From positions 1 through 46,804 of the forward strand of contig JAAUSY010000010.1 of assembly GCA_012032475.1 (NCBI GenBank): DNA of 46,804 nt, in the 5' to 3' direction. The position numbers were made by a program, and so were the translations under genes. How positions within the stretch are numbered: the stretch's first letter is position 1; each line of letters begins with the position of its first letter. The notes under the pieces were generated by a model. The model ran no database searches, had not been told where the DNA came from, and saw nothing but the letters and a program-made list of their open reading frames with translations. The stretch is from Chloroflexaceae bacterium. GTDB taxonomy: Bacteria; Chloroflexota; Chloroflexia; Chloroflexales; Chloroflexaceae. This document shows, in pieces, positions 9,363-16,953 of the stretch.

Positions 9363-10724
9363 TTGAGTCAAGTGAAGTATACGCTGACGGAGGCACAGAT
9401 GCCGGCCTCGTGGTATAACCTTCAGGCCGACCTGCCAACTCCTGCACCGCCCGTGCTGCACCCTGCCACCGGCCAGCCGGTTGGCCCGAACGACCTCGCC
9501 CCGCTGTTCCCGATGGCGTTGATTCAGCAGGAGGTTTCGCAGGAACGTTACATCGCCATCCCCGAAGAGATTCAGGATATCTACCGCCTGTGGCGACCAT
9601 CGCCGCTCTACCGGGCCCGGCGGCTCGAAAAGGTGCTGGATACGCCGGCGAAGATTTACTATAAGTGGGAGGGGGTCAGCCCGGCCGGCAGCCACAAGCC
9701 CAATACGGCGGTGGCCCAGGCCTACTACAATAAGCAGGAGGGTATCAACCGCATATCCACCGAGACCGGCGCGGGACAGTGGGGGTCGGCACTGGCCTTT
9801 GCTGGCTCGCTCTTCGACATCGAGGTTGTGGTCTATATGGTCAAGGTGAGCTATCACCACAAACCCTACCGACGGGTGATGATGGAGACCTACGGCGCAC
9901 GGGTGGTTGCCAGCCCCAGCACCGAAACCCAGGCCGGGCGGGATATTCTGGCGCGGGACCCCGACAGCCCCGGCAGTCTGGGCATTGCCATCAGCGAGGC
10001 GGTTGAGGTGGCTATCAAAGATGAACGCACCAAATATTCGCTTGGGAGCGTGCTCAACCACGTGATGCTGCACCAGACGGTCATCGGGCAGGAGGCGATG
10101 GCACAAATGGAGCAGGCCGGTGATTACCCGGATATCGTGATTGGCTGCACCGGCGGGGGGAGCAACTTTGCCGGGCTAGCTTTTCCCTTCATCGGGGAGA
10201 AGCTCCGCGGAGGGCGCGATGTGGCGGTCATTGCGGTTGAGCCAACCGCCTGCCCAACGCTCACGCGTGGGCCCTACGCCTATGACTTTGGTGATACGGC
10301 CCACCTCACGCCGCTGGTGAAGATGTATACCCTGGGGAGCACTTTTGTTCCGCCACCTATCCACGCCGGTGGGTTGCGCTACCACGGAATGGCCCCGCTG
10401 GTCAGCCACGTGGTGAACCTGGGGTTGGTCAAGCCACGAGCCGAGCCACAGCTTGCCTGCCTGGCAGCGGGGATACAGTTTGCCAGGGCAGAGGGCATTA
10501 TCCCCGCTCCGGAAGCAAACCACGCGATCAAGGCTGCAATAGATGAGGCGCTGCGGTGCAAGGAAGAAGGCACGAGCAAGACCATCCTGTTCAACCTTTC
10601 CGGTCACGGCCACTTCGACCTCCAGGCCTATCTGAGCTATATGGAAGGGAATTTGCAAGATATGCAGTATAGCACGGAGGCTTTGCAGCAGTCGCTGGCA
10701 AGTCTGCCGGTCGTTGCTGAGTAA
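9363..10724 (+). CDS. trpB2: TrpB2-type tryptophan synthase beta chain
   Basis: A 453-residue PLP enzyme of fold type II, about 50 residues longer than TrpB1. The length and the N-terminal segment ([27 protein letters not shown]) are features of TrpB2. Lys112 in GSHKPNT should hold PLP, and [16 protein letters not shown] is the phosphate-binding loop. The family joins indole (or phosphoserine) to serine to make tryptophan, often without TrpA. The start is TTG, with GGAGGT six bases upstream; there is no nearby in-frame ATG that keeps the conserved N-terminus. No other trp gene is near, which fits a stand-alone TrpB2. Confidence 0.9.
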   Translation: MSQVKYTLTEAQMPASWYNLQADLPTPAPPVLHPATGQPVGPNDLAPLFPMALIQQEVSQERYIAIPEEIQDIYRLWRPSPLYRARRLEKVLDTPAKIYYKWEGVSPAGSHKPNTAVAQAYYNKQEGINRISTETGAGQWGSALAFAGSLFDIEVVVYMVKVSYHHKPYRRVMMETYGARVVASPSTETQAGRDILARDPDSPGSLGIAISEAVEVAIKDERTKYSLGSVLNHVMLHQTVIGQEAMAQMEQAGDYPDIVIGCTGGGSNFAGLAFPFIGEKLRGGRDVAVIAVEPTACPTLTRGPYAYDFGDTAHLTPLVKMYTLGSTFVPPPIHAGGLRYHGMAPLVSHVVNLGLVKPRAEPQLACLAAGIQFARAEGIIPAPEANHAIKAAIDEALRCKEEGTSKTILFNLSGHGHFDLQAYLSYMEGNLQDMQYSTEALQQSLASLPVVAE

Positions 10725-10753
10725 CATCAACATCGTTCGTTTCCCCGATGCCC

Positions 10754-10803
10754 AACCTCCCGCAGGTCCTGGTCCTATCCGGTTCCTGAACCTGTGGGAG
10801 GTT
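10754..10803 (+). terminator. Long stem-loop after trpB2, without a T-run
   Basis: AACCTCCCGCAGGT (10754-10767) pairs with ACCTGTGGGAGGTT (10790-10803), 14 bp with one G-T pair. It is 30 bases after the trpB2 stop. No T-run follows; instead the next promoter begins at once. It is probably a factor-dependent end or a barrier hairpin. Confidence 0.55.
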
Positions 10804-10805
10804 CC

Positions 10806-10816
10806 TGTGCTATAAT
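10806..10816 (+). promoter_or_regulatory. Extended -10 promoter of the DUF433/DUF5615 pair
   Basis: TGTGCTATAAT combines an extended -10 word with a perfect TATAAT, 105 bases before the GTG start at 10921. The -35 region is not conserved. Confidence 0.55.
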
Positions 10817-10920
10817 ATCTCCGGTCAAGCGATGTATCGGAGGAACCGAGCGAAGCCCCCGAACCGCAGATCGTGTGCTCATTGGGATTGGTGGGCATCA
10901 ATGAGAGGAAGGATTGAGGG

Positions 10921-11166
10921 GTGGACCATGCGTCCCTGTTGGAACGGATTTCGATAGACCCGAATGTTTGTTTTGGAAAGCCCTGCATTCGTGGGCATCG
11001 CATCTGGGTATCCCTGATACTGGATTTCCTTGCCAGTGGGATGAGCATTCAGGACCTCCTCAGTGACTATCCTGACCTGGAAGCCGAGGATGTGCTGGCG
11101 TGTATCGCCTATGGAGCCGAGATGAGTCGGGAACGATACGTTGATATCCCGGTGGGCACGCCATGA
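10921..11166 (+). CDS. DUF433 family antitoxin
   Basis: An 81-residue protein of the DUF433 (VapB-like antitoxin) family. The signature is clear: residues 9-28 (RISIDPNVCFGKPCIRGHRI) then LASGMSIQDLLSDYPDLEAEDVLACIAYGA. Members bind and neutralise DUF5615 PIN-like proteins, encoded next to them. The start is GTG, with AGGAAGG some 12 bases upstream. Its stop overlaps the ATG of the next gene by four bases (11163-11166), so the two are translationally coupled. The partner toxin frame is broken (see the next feature). Confidence 0.85.
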   Translation: MDHASLLERISIDPNVCFGKPCIRGHRIWVSLILDFLASGMSIQDLLSDYPDLEAEDVLACIAYGAEMSRERYVDIPVGTP

Positions 11167-11526
11167 AGCTGAAACTGGATGAGAACCCGGGCCACCGGGG
11201 AGCCGAGCTGTTCCGTCAGGCGGGGCACGAGGTCACCACCGTAACGGAGCAGGGATTGAACGGGACCAGCGATGAGAGCCTGCTGAAGGTTTCCCAGGCG
11301 GAAGGACGCTGTCTGGTGGACATTGGACCTGGATTTCAGCAATCCGATACGGTTTCCCCCGGCGGACTATGCCGGAATTGCTGTGCTCCGGTTGCCCGGT
11401 CGCTCCACCCCCGCCGACTTGACTGACCTGATGACCACCCTGCTGTCGGCGCTGGCGCAGGCCGATATCACCGGCAAGTTGTGGACCGTGCAGCGTGGCC
11501 GTATCCGAGAGTATCAGCCAGGATAA
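11163..11526 (+). pseudogene. DUF5615 PIN-like toxin, frameshifted
   Basis: Two overlapping frames make one DUF5615 protein. The first (from ATG 11163) reads MKLKLDENPGHRGAELFRQAGH...EGRCLV; the family continuation LDFSNPIRFPPADYAGIAVLRLP...GRIREYQP is in the +1 frame from 11322 to 11526. Removing one G from the GG at 11318-11319 restores a 120-residue protein reading LVTLDLDF at the junction, the usual family sequence with its acidic residues. DUF5615 proteins are PIN-fold putative RNases paired with DUF433 antitoxins. As it stands, the product would be truncated at about 52 family residues plus an unrelated tail. A sequencing error is as likely as true inactivation. Confidence 0.8.
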
Positions 11527-11699
11527 CCGTCGGAACCCGACCAAGCCATGGGGCTTTCGCCCCTGTGAGTATCAGGGTTTTGCAGCGCTCTCGCGTATCT
11601 CATATGAACCAGTTTGTCATTGGTCAACACCAGGCCGGTCCCATTCACCTTGACGCCCCTCATCGCCCCCAGGACGGCCTGCATCCGGCAGGCAACCAC

Positions 11700-11733
11700 G
11701 AGGGTAACCCGTCTGTGGAGGCGGGTCACCCTC
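11700..11733. repeat. Near-perfect 12-bp inverted repeat before the hydrolase
   Basis: GAGGGTAACCCG (11700-11711) and CGGGTCACCCTC (11722-11733) pair over 12 positions with one mismatch. It ends 14 bases before the likely hydrolase start. The 221-base gap from 11527 holds nothing else I can assign. Confidence 0.45.
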
Positions 11734-11747
11734 CGCCATCGTCCCCG

Positions 11748-12599
11748 ATGGCGTGCCGCTCGTCGTTTGTGGTGGTGGATGGCTACCGCCTTTATACGCT
11801 GGAATGCGGCAGTGGCAGCGGAACGCCCGTCATTCTGCTCCAGGGGTTTCCTGTTTCGTCCGACTACTGGCGTCCCACGCTGGAACTCCTGGGACGCAGC
11901 GGCTACCGCGCCATCGCAGTGGATACGCCCGGCTTCGGGCGCTCCGACAAGCCCGCCCGTGCGCCCTATTCGCTCCATTTCTTTGCCCGTCTCTTCGCCG
12001 GCCTGCTCGATGTGCTCGGCCTGGAACAGGCGACCTTTGTGGGGCACTCGTTCGGTGGCAAGCTCGCCCTGGCAACGGCCATTCTGCACCCCCGACGGGT
12101 GCGCCGGCTCGTGCTGCTCAACAGCGACGGCTTCATTCCCATTCCCCTCTTCGTCCGCTTCCCTGGATCGCTGGCGCATGTTGGCGAACTCTTCCTGTGG
12201 CTGTTGTCGCACCCGGTGCTGGTGCGTTCGCAAATGCACATCGCCTTCCACGAACCGGAGCGTTATGTCACCCCGGAGATGGTTCAGCTTGGGCGCGATG
12301 TGCTGCGAGTGCCCGAAAACCGCCGGGTGCTCATGCTCATGAGCCTCCGCTTCAAGGACAATGACTTGCAGGGGACAGGCCTGCGGGCACGGCTGCGAGA
12401 ACTGCGCTGCCCCACCCTGATTATCTGGGGCCAGCAGGACCGCGTCTTTCCCCCGCAACTCGGCGAGGTGGCCCGCCGGGAAATCCCCGGTGCCCGCCTG
12501 GTGATGATCTCCCGCTGCGGGCATTTCCCCCACATCGAAGCGGCCCGCCCCTTTCACGGGGCACTGATGGGTTTTCTGAGCCATTCCGGTGATGCGTGA
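11748..12599 (+). CDS. Alpha/beta hydrolase
   Basis: A 283-residue alpha/beta-hydrolase fold protein. The nucleophile elbow is GHSFGG near residue 100; the oxyanion-loop region is LLQGFPVSSDYW; the acid is probably the Asp in WGQQDRVFP, and the His is in CGHFPHIE near the C-terminus, so the triad is complete. A lid region lies between about 130 and 200. Substrate cannot be predicted; haloalkane dehalogenase, epoxide hydrolase and esterase relatives share this pattern. The start is uncertain: the ATG at 11748 places the first strand (FVVVDGYRLYTLE) correctly but has no close Shine-Dalgarno sequence. The longer upstream reading is low-complexity and unlike the family. The next gene begins 31 bases downstream. 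Confidence 0.78.
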   Translation: MACRSSFVVVDGYRLYTLECGSGSGTPVILLQGFPVSSDYWRPTLELLGRSGYRAIAVDTPGFGRSDKPARAPYSLHFFARLFAGLLDVLGLEQATFVGHSFGGKLALATAILHPRRVRRLVLLNSDGFIPIPLFVRFPGSLAHVGELFLWLLSHPVLVRSQMHIAFHEPERYVTPEMVQLGRDVLRVPENRRVLMLMSLRFKDNDLQGTGLRARLRELRCPTLIIWGQQDRVFPPQLGEVARREIPGARLVMISRCGHFPHIEAARPFHGALMGFLSHSGDA

Positions 12600-12630
12600 A
12601 GGAGTGAAGGAGCAAAGGAGTACCGTTGTT

Positions 12631-13566
12631 ATGGACACCAGAACGCGCTATCGCGGCGCTCTGTGCGGGTTGGCCGCCGGTGATGCCCTGGGCACCACCC
12701 TGGAATTCAAAGCGCCGGGGTCGTTTGAGCCGCTCACCGACCTGGTTGGCGGCGGCCCCTTTCGCTTGCGGCCCGGCGAATGGACCGACGATACCTCGAT
12801 GGCGCTGTGCCTTGCTGAAAGCCTGGTTGAAAAGCGGGGCTTCGACGCCCGCGACCAGATGGAGCGCTACGTGCGATGGATGAACGAGGGTTACTACTCG
12901 GCCAGAGGGGTTTGCTTCGACATTGGCACCACGACCAGAGGCTCCTTGCGCCGCTTCATCCGGACCGGCGACCCCTACGCCGGACCGACCGACCCCGACA
13001 CGGCTGGCAACGGGTCGCTCATGCGCCTGGCTCCGGTGCCGCTGTTCTCTGCCCGCTCGCCCGACCAGGCTATCGCTATGGCAGGCGAAAGCTCCCGCAC
13101 GACCCACGGGGCCGCCACTGCCATTGATGCGTGCCGCTACTTCGGGGGCTTGCTGGTGGGCGCGGTGACGGGTGCAAGCAAGGAAGCGCTGCTTTCGGAG
13201 CGGTTCAGCCCGGTGCCCGGCTCCTGGGAGACTCACCCGCTGCACCCGGAGATTGACGAGATTGCGGCGGGTTCGTTCAGGCACCGCAACCCGCCGGATA
13301 TTCAGGGTTCGGGCTATGTTGTCCGCACCCTGGAAGCCGCCCTGTGGGCGTTCTTCCACACCTCGACGTTCCGCGAGGGGGCCTTGCTGGTGGTCAACCT
13401 GGGGAACGACGCCGACACGACCGGGGCGGTCTATGGGCAACTGGCCGGAGCATTCTATGGCGAAACGGGTATCCCCCCCGAATGGCGGGGCAAGCTGGCC
13501 CTGCGCGAGACGATAGTCAGCCTGGCAGACCGCATCTTTGCACAGGCGTGGGGAGCAACCCCATGA
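12631..13566 (+). CDS. ADP-ribosylglycohydrolase family protein
   Basis: A 311-residue protein of the ADP-ribosylglycohydrolase (DraG/ARH) fold, which removes ADP-ribose from proteins or nucleotides using two magnesium ions. The metal-binding motifs are WTDDTSMALCLAESL near residue 51, an extended loop with DPDTAGNGSLMRLAPV, and NDADTTGAVYGQLAGA near the end. RGALCGLAAGDALG is the typical N-terminus. The ATG at 12631 has AAAGGAG upstream. Its stop codon overlaps the next ATG by four bases (13563-13566), which couples it to the MntA-HepT gene. The neighbourhood of nucleotide-modifying toxin-antitoxin genes is notable, but a functional link is inference. Confidence 0.88.
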   Translation: MDTRTRYRGALCGLAAGDALGTTLEFKAPGSFEPLTDLVGGGPFRLRPGEWTDDTSMALCLAESLVEKRGFDARDQMERYVRWMNEGYYSARGVCFDIGTTTRGSLRRFIRTGDPYAGPTDPDTAGNGSLMRLAPVPLFSARSPDQAIAMAGESSRTTHGAATAIDACRYFGGLLVGAVTGASKEALLSERFSPVPGSWETHPLHPEIDEIAAGSFRHRNPPDIQGSGYVVRTLEAALWAFFHTSTFREGALLVVNLGNDADTTGAVYGQLAGAFYGETGIPPEWRGKLALRETIVSLADRIFAQAWGATP

Positions 13567-14444
13567 GCACGGACCCGATCACGAGCCTGAGCACGAACGA
13601 TGACCTGGCCCGTATTCAGACCTATCTGGCAAATCAGGGGGATATCGTGCTGGCGTATCTGTTTGGTTCGCGGGCCACCGGGCGGGCCACCCCGGCCAGC
13701 GACTACGACATTGCCGTGGTCACCGATGAAAACGTCCCCGTCCCGATCCATCCGGACCGGCGCTACCATCTGGCCGGTGAACTGGGCATGCTGGTCAGGA
13801 CAGTTCCGGTGGACCTGGTCGTCCTGAACCGTGCGCCCATTGAACTTGCCTACGCGGTGGTGGTCGGGGGGCAGCGGCTCCTTGAACGGAGCCTGGCGGC
13901 GCGGGTCGAGTTTGAGGCCACGGTCCTGAGCCGCTACGCTGACATGCTCCCGGTGCTCCGGGCCCAGCGGGCGGAACTGATACGCGGAGGTGATTATGAG
14001 GCCGGAATTCGAAGGAATCGAGCGCGCTTGACCAGACTCGACGAATGCTTGCAAAAATTAGAGCCGCTACGCCACCTCCCGACGGATAGCTTGCTGGCCG
14101 ATAGCTACCTGCGAGATGCTGCCGAACGTAATCTGGAAGTCGCGGCCCAATGTTGCATTGATATCAGTAACCGCCTGATTTTACTCGAAAACGCCCTCCG
14201 TCCTGCCACATCCTACGAAAGCCTGCTCCGCCTGGGCGAAATCGGCGTTCTGCCAATGGATTTTGCCCGCTCGCTGGCTCCTCTCAGCGGTTTTCGGAAT
14301 ATTCTGGTCCATGAATACCTGGACGTAGATTGGAATGAGATTATCCTTCATCTCCAACACCTTGGCGAACTTGCCACCTTTGCCAGCTTCATTCGCCAGT
14401 GGATGGGCCGATGGGGAGCAACTATCCCACCCGTCGGCGCTTGA
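13563..14444 (+). CDS. MntA-HepT nucleotidyltransferase/toxin, single fused frame
   Basis: A 293-residue protein joining two partners usually encoded separately. Residues 1-135 are a MNT-type nucleotidyltransferase: GSRATGRATPASDYD gives the G35-S36 and D47/D49 active-site pattern. Residues 150-293 are a HEPN protein of the HepT type, ending with the R-x4-H-x-Y motif (R245, H250, Y252 in RNILVHEY), the RNase active site. In the known MntA-HepT system, MntA adds AMP to that Tyr and silences HepT. An internal GGAGGTGAT with ATG at 13996-13998 marks where a separate HepT would start, but that frame stops after 11 codons. The fusion may therefore result from a one-base indel near 14028. It is coupled to the ADP-ribosylglycohydrolase gene. 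Confidence 0.8.
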   Translation: MSTDPITSLSTNDDLARIQTYLANQGDIVLAYLFGSRATGRATPASDYDIAVVTDENVPVPIHPDRRYHLAGELGMLVRTVPVDLVVLNRAPIELAYAVVVGGQRLLERSLAARVEFEATVLSRYADMLPVLRAQRAELIRGGDYEAGIRRNRARLTRLDECLQKLEPLRHLPTDSLLADSYLRDAAERNLEVAAQCCIDISNRLILLENALRPATSYESLLRLGEIGVLPMDFARSLAPLSGFRNILVHEYLDVDWNEIILHLQHLGELATFASFIRQWMGRWGATIPPVGA

Positions 14445-14465
14445 TGGAACAACCCGGCGCACGGC

Positions 14466-15338
14466 TCAGGTCGTCCCTGCCCGCGGCCCCAACCCGCACA
14501 CCCGGCGGCCATAGTCCAGCGTCACGCTGGCAAAGCGCGACAGCAGACTGTTCCCCATATTCGCCCGCCCGTGCCGCGACAGGTCGCCGGTGCCCTCGCC
14601 CGGCGTATCAATCTCGACCCGATGCAGCGTAAACGGCCCCAGGAGCAGCGAATCAATTTCGCCCCGCAGCACCTCGCAGCACCCGCCAAAGCCTGCCCCC
14701 TCCGCCACGGTGACCCCCTCCGATGCGCGGTGCAATCCCAGGCGCTGCGCCAGGTCTGGCCCAAGCGACAACCCCCCATTCGACCCGGTGTCAATCGTCA
14801 CCAGGGGAAGGTGCAGTTCCTGGCCGAGGGTGACATCCGTCAGGGCCGGGAAGTGCTCGAAAAACGCCAGTGGAAGCAGCCTATCGGGTGGGAGCGACAC
14901 CGGCAAACCCAGGTCCGGGTGGCTCAGGCGTATCACCCGGCGCTCGTAGTCAATATGCACCACCACCTGCCACAGCACATTGTAGCCAAGCACCACATCC
15001 ACCTGAAAGGGCACCGCCTGGAGATCCAGCGCCAGCACCGAGAGATTGCGCAGGGTCAGGGGGCCTATCCGCAACCACGGGAGCATTGTTTCTGTGAAGG
15101 GGATGGCATTGGTCGCCGCTCCATAGCCCATGGCAAACTCCCCAAGCGGCAGGCCAAGCCGCCGGGCCAACCCCAGGTCAATGGCCGAGGGGTCGGTGCC
15201 GGTGTCCAGCAGCACCATCATCGGGTCGCCCCCCGGCCCGGCCGCCTGGAAGCGCAGCACCTTCGGTTCGAAGATGAGCGGCACCTCGGCAACCCCGCTG
15301 GAAGGGAACACCACTCTGGTCGAGTCCGCGTGTATCAT
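14466..15338 (-). CDS. Two-lobed retropepsin-like aspartyl protease
   Basis: A 290-residue protein with two aspartyl-protease half-domains in one chain: LLDTGTD (Asp45) in the first and TIDTGSNGG (Asp183) in the second. Each is followed by a hydrophobic strand-rich region, with LGYNVLWQVVVHIDYERRVIRL closing the first half and NSLLSRFASVTLDYGRRVCGL closing the second. The layout resembles gag-polyprotein-type or DUF1758-like bacterial retropepsins duplicated in tandem. There is no signal peptide, so it should be cytosolic. The start ATG at 15338 lies only six bases after a TATAAT, suggesting a leaderless transcript. It converges with the MntA-HepT gene, with a 21-base gap. The substrate is unknown. 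Confidence 0.78.
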   Translation of the reverse strand: MIHADSTRVVFPSSGVAEVPLIFEPKVLRFQAAGPGGDPMMVLLDTGTDPSAIDLGLARRLGLPLGEFAMGYGAATNAIPFTETMLPWLRIGPLTLRNLSVLALDLQAVPFQVDVVLGYNVLWQVVVHIDYERRVIRLSHPDLGLPVSLPPDRLLPLAFFEHFPALTDVTLGQELHLPLVTIDTGSNGGLSLGPDLAQRLGLHRASEGVTVAEGAGFGGCCEVLRGEIDSLLLGPFTLHRVEIDTPGEGTGDLSRHGRANMGNSLLSRFASVTLDYGRRVCGLGPRAGTT

Positions 15339-15344
15339 GGTTCA

Positions 15345-15350
15345 ATTATA
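15345..15350 (-). promoter_or_regulatory. -10 box giving a leaderless protease mRNA
   Basis: On the minus strand TATAAT is followed by TGAACC and then the ATG at 15338. With usual spacing, transcription would start at or next to the start codon. No Shine-Dalgarno sequence is present. Confidence 0.55.
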
Positions 15351-15547
15351 CCGCATGATACTGGGAGGAAAGAAAAGAGAGAAGGCGCATTCTGCTCTGG
15401 CCGGTGAGGAAGATAAGGGGAGAAAGGGGAAGAAGTGAGGAAACAGTGCGGTAGAACTGATTTGCGGCCTGCAAGAATGTAAGGAATGCGCCTTTCTATA
15501 CTCTCTTTACTCTATCTATGCTCTTATGATACAAGGGGCACTCCCCG

Positions 15548-15590
15548 GTTGCAATAGTCCTTTAGTCCCTATCTTCAGGGGCATTGAGAC
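15548..15590. repeat. Solitary CRISPR-repeat-like sequence
   Basis: The stretch begins GTTGCAATAG, has a small palindrome CCCT-atcttc-AGGG, and ends GGGGCATTGAGAC. The 5' GTTGCAA and 3' ATTGAGAC ends resemble many CRISPR repeats. Only one copy exists and no cas gene is present, so it is not an array here. Confidence 0.25.
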
Positions 15591-15813
15591 CAGGTATGGG
15601 TGATAACTTTCACTATTGCCGTACCTCGTCCGCTGGTGGGGGCGGAGTCGGAGGGTGTGGCGGCGAGCCGCGGACGACCCAGTTGCTCCAGCAGCAACGA
15701 TAAAAAATGGACGGACCACCAGGGAAACGGGGAGAATCACCCATGACGACGAAAGAGAAAACGACAAAAGATTGGGTAAAAAGAGTAAGAAATACCAAAA
15801 AAGAGGTAGATAT

Positions 15814-15870
15814 AAGGCGCAAAGGGGGAATGAACTTTGCGCCTTTCGTGGGAATGAAACTTTGCGCCTT
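15814..15870. repeat. Inverted and direct repeats of a GGCGCAAAG element
   Basis: AAGGCGCAAAG (15814-15824) pairs perfectly with CTTTGCGCCTT (15835-15845), and the right arm recurs at 15860-15870. The arms sit in a GGAATGAA-(A)-CTTTGCGCCTTT direct repeat. The whole gap 15339-16040 is AT-richer than its neighbours and has no gene I can support. Confidence 0.5.
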
Positions 15871-15948
15871 TGCGTGAGACTATGTCCATGCGTACTCATA
15901 CGTGGAGCGCATGTTTCCTATAGTATATCCAGGATAGTATTATTTGAC

Positions 15949-15990
15949 AATGGGGAGAGACCCCCAATTGCCGAAAATATTCTCCCCATT
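15949..15990 (-). terminator. Possible terminator downstream of the 16041-16730 regulator
   Basis: AATGGGGAGA (15949-15958) and TCTCCCCATT (15981-15990) form a perfect 10-bp stem with a 22-base loop, about 50 bases past the regulator's stop on the minus strand. The tail is only weakly T-rich. Confidence 0.4.
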
Positions 15991-16040
15991 TGGAGCAAGT
16001 AGCCATAAAAAGAGTATCCGCACTATCCGTGTTATCCACG

Positions 16041-16730
16041 TTATCCATTGAGGTAGGCCGCTCCGCGGGGCAGAGCGACCGGCATCAACCCGAACCCGGT
16101 GGCCCGGTCCTGAACGCTCAGCTTGAGCAGCAGCGCGGCCTGGTGCGTTTGCAACACTTTCAGGGGAAGCGTCAGATGCCTGGCAATGCTGATGAGCGAG
16201 TGCCCTTCTGCAAGCAGTTGGAGAATCTGCCGCTCACGCGGAGAAAGACGCTGGAAAGGGTCCATGTGGGTGACATAGGACCGCGCCACGGAGCGGGCCA
16301 GGGTTCCATGGTCGCCATGGGGCCGCCTGGCGGCAGTGGCGACCACAGCCTGGCGTTCCTCCTGGTCGCGGAGGGCCACCCGAATGGCAAGCAGAAGTTC
16401 TTCCGCGGCCATAGCGCGCACGATGCACGCCTGCGCCCCCGTTCGCAGCGCCCGGCGCACCAGTTCTGCGTCCTTTTTCTCTAGCAGCAAAACAACGGAC
16501 GTGCGAGATTTCAGATGGCGGAGATTCCGGGCGACTTGAAGACCGTCGCCGGCTGGGAGGTCGAAGTCCGCCACCAGCACATCGGGACGATGGCGGAGCA
16601 CCAGGCGCTGCGCTGCCGCGCCGGTGTCTGCCTCCCCAACAACTTCAAGGTCCCCATGGGCATCCAGCAGCGGGCGTATCTTCAGTCCGCTCCGATGCCG
16701 GGTCTCTGCCAGCACCACCCGTATCGCCAT
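16041..16730 (-). CDS. NarL/FixJ-type regulator with a degenerate receiver
   Basis: A 229-residue protein with an N-terminal receiver-like domain (1-120) and a C-terminal LuxR-type HTH (about 155-215, SPRERQILQLLAEGHSLISIARHLTLPLKVLQTH). The phosphoacceptor position is kept (Asp55 in LVADFDLP), but the usual acidic pair near residue 8 is Ala-Glu, the conserved Thr/Ser after strand 4 is Leu (VVLLLEKKD), and the invariant Lys is Arg (CIVRAM). This suggests a receiver that responds poorly or not at all to phosphorylation. It lies just downstream of a canonical NarL-type regulator and kinase on the same strand, possibly arising by duplication. The HTH also departs from consensus after helix 2. 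Confidence 0.8.
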   Translation of the reverse strand: MAIRVVLAETRHRSGLKIRPLLDAHGDLEVVGEADTGAAAQRLVLRHRPDVLVADFDLPAGDGLQVARNLRHLKSRTSVVLLLEKKDAELVRRALRTGAQACIVRAMAAEELLLAIRVALRDQEERQAVVATAARRPHGDHGTLARSVARSYVTHMDPFQRLSPRERQILQLLAEGHSLISIARHLTLPLKVLQTHQAALLLKLSVQDRATGFGLMPVALPRGAAYLNG

Positions 16731-16953
16731 AACGAGAATATCGTGAAATCCGGAAGAACAAGAAGAACAAACCGCGCCAGAACCGCGCCAGAAATGATAT
16801 AGGCCTGACAGGTCTACCTCCTGTCAGGCCCGCCAATGAAAGTGGAAGAAACTTTGATAGGCACCTTTATTATGCACGGACTCCGCGGTGTGGGCAATAG
16901 GGATTAGCCCTACTTCAAGCCAACGCGGCTCCCCCATCGCAGGGTGGGGATAT

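Noticed and set aside
8355-10106. A 583-codon minus-strand open frame
   Set aside because: Antisense to the RodZ-like gene and trpB2; no recognisable protein features.
15548-15590. A CRISPR array
   Set aside because: Only one repeat-like unit, no spacers and no cas genes in the window.
16015-16046. Four TATCC words at 9-base spacing, two close to DnaA boxes
   Set aside because: They overlap the end of a regulator gene 7 kb from the origin, and none is a perfect box; listed only as part of the repeat-rich gap.
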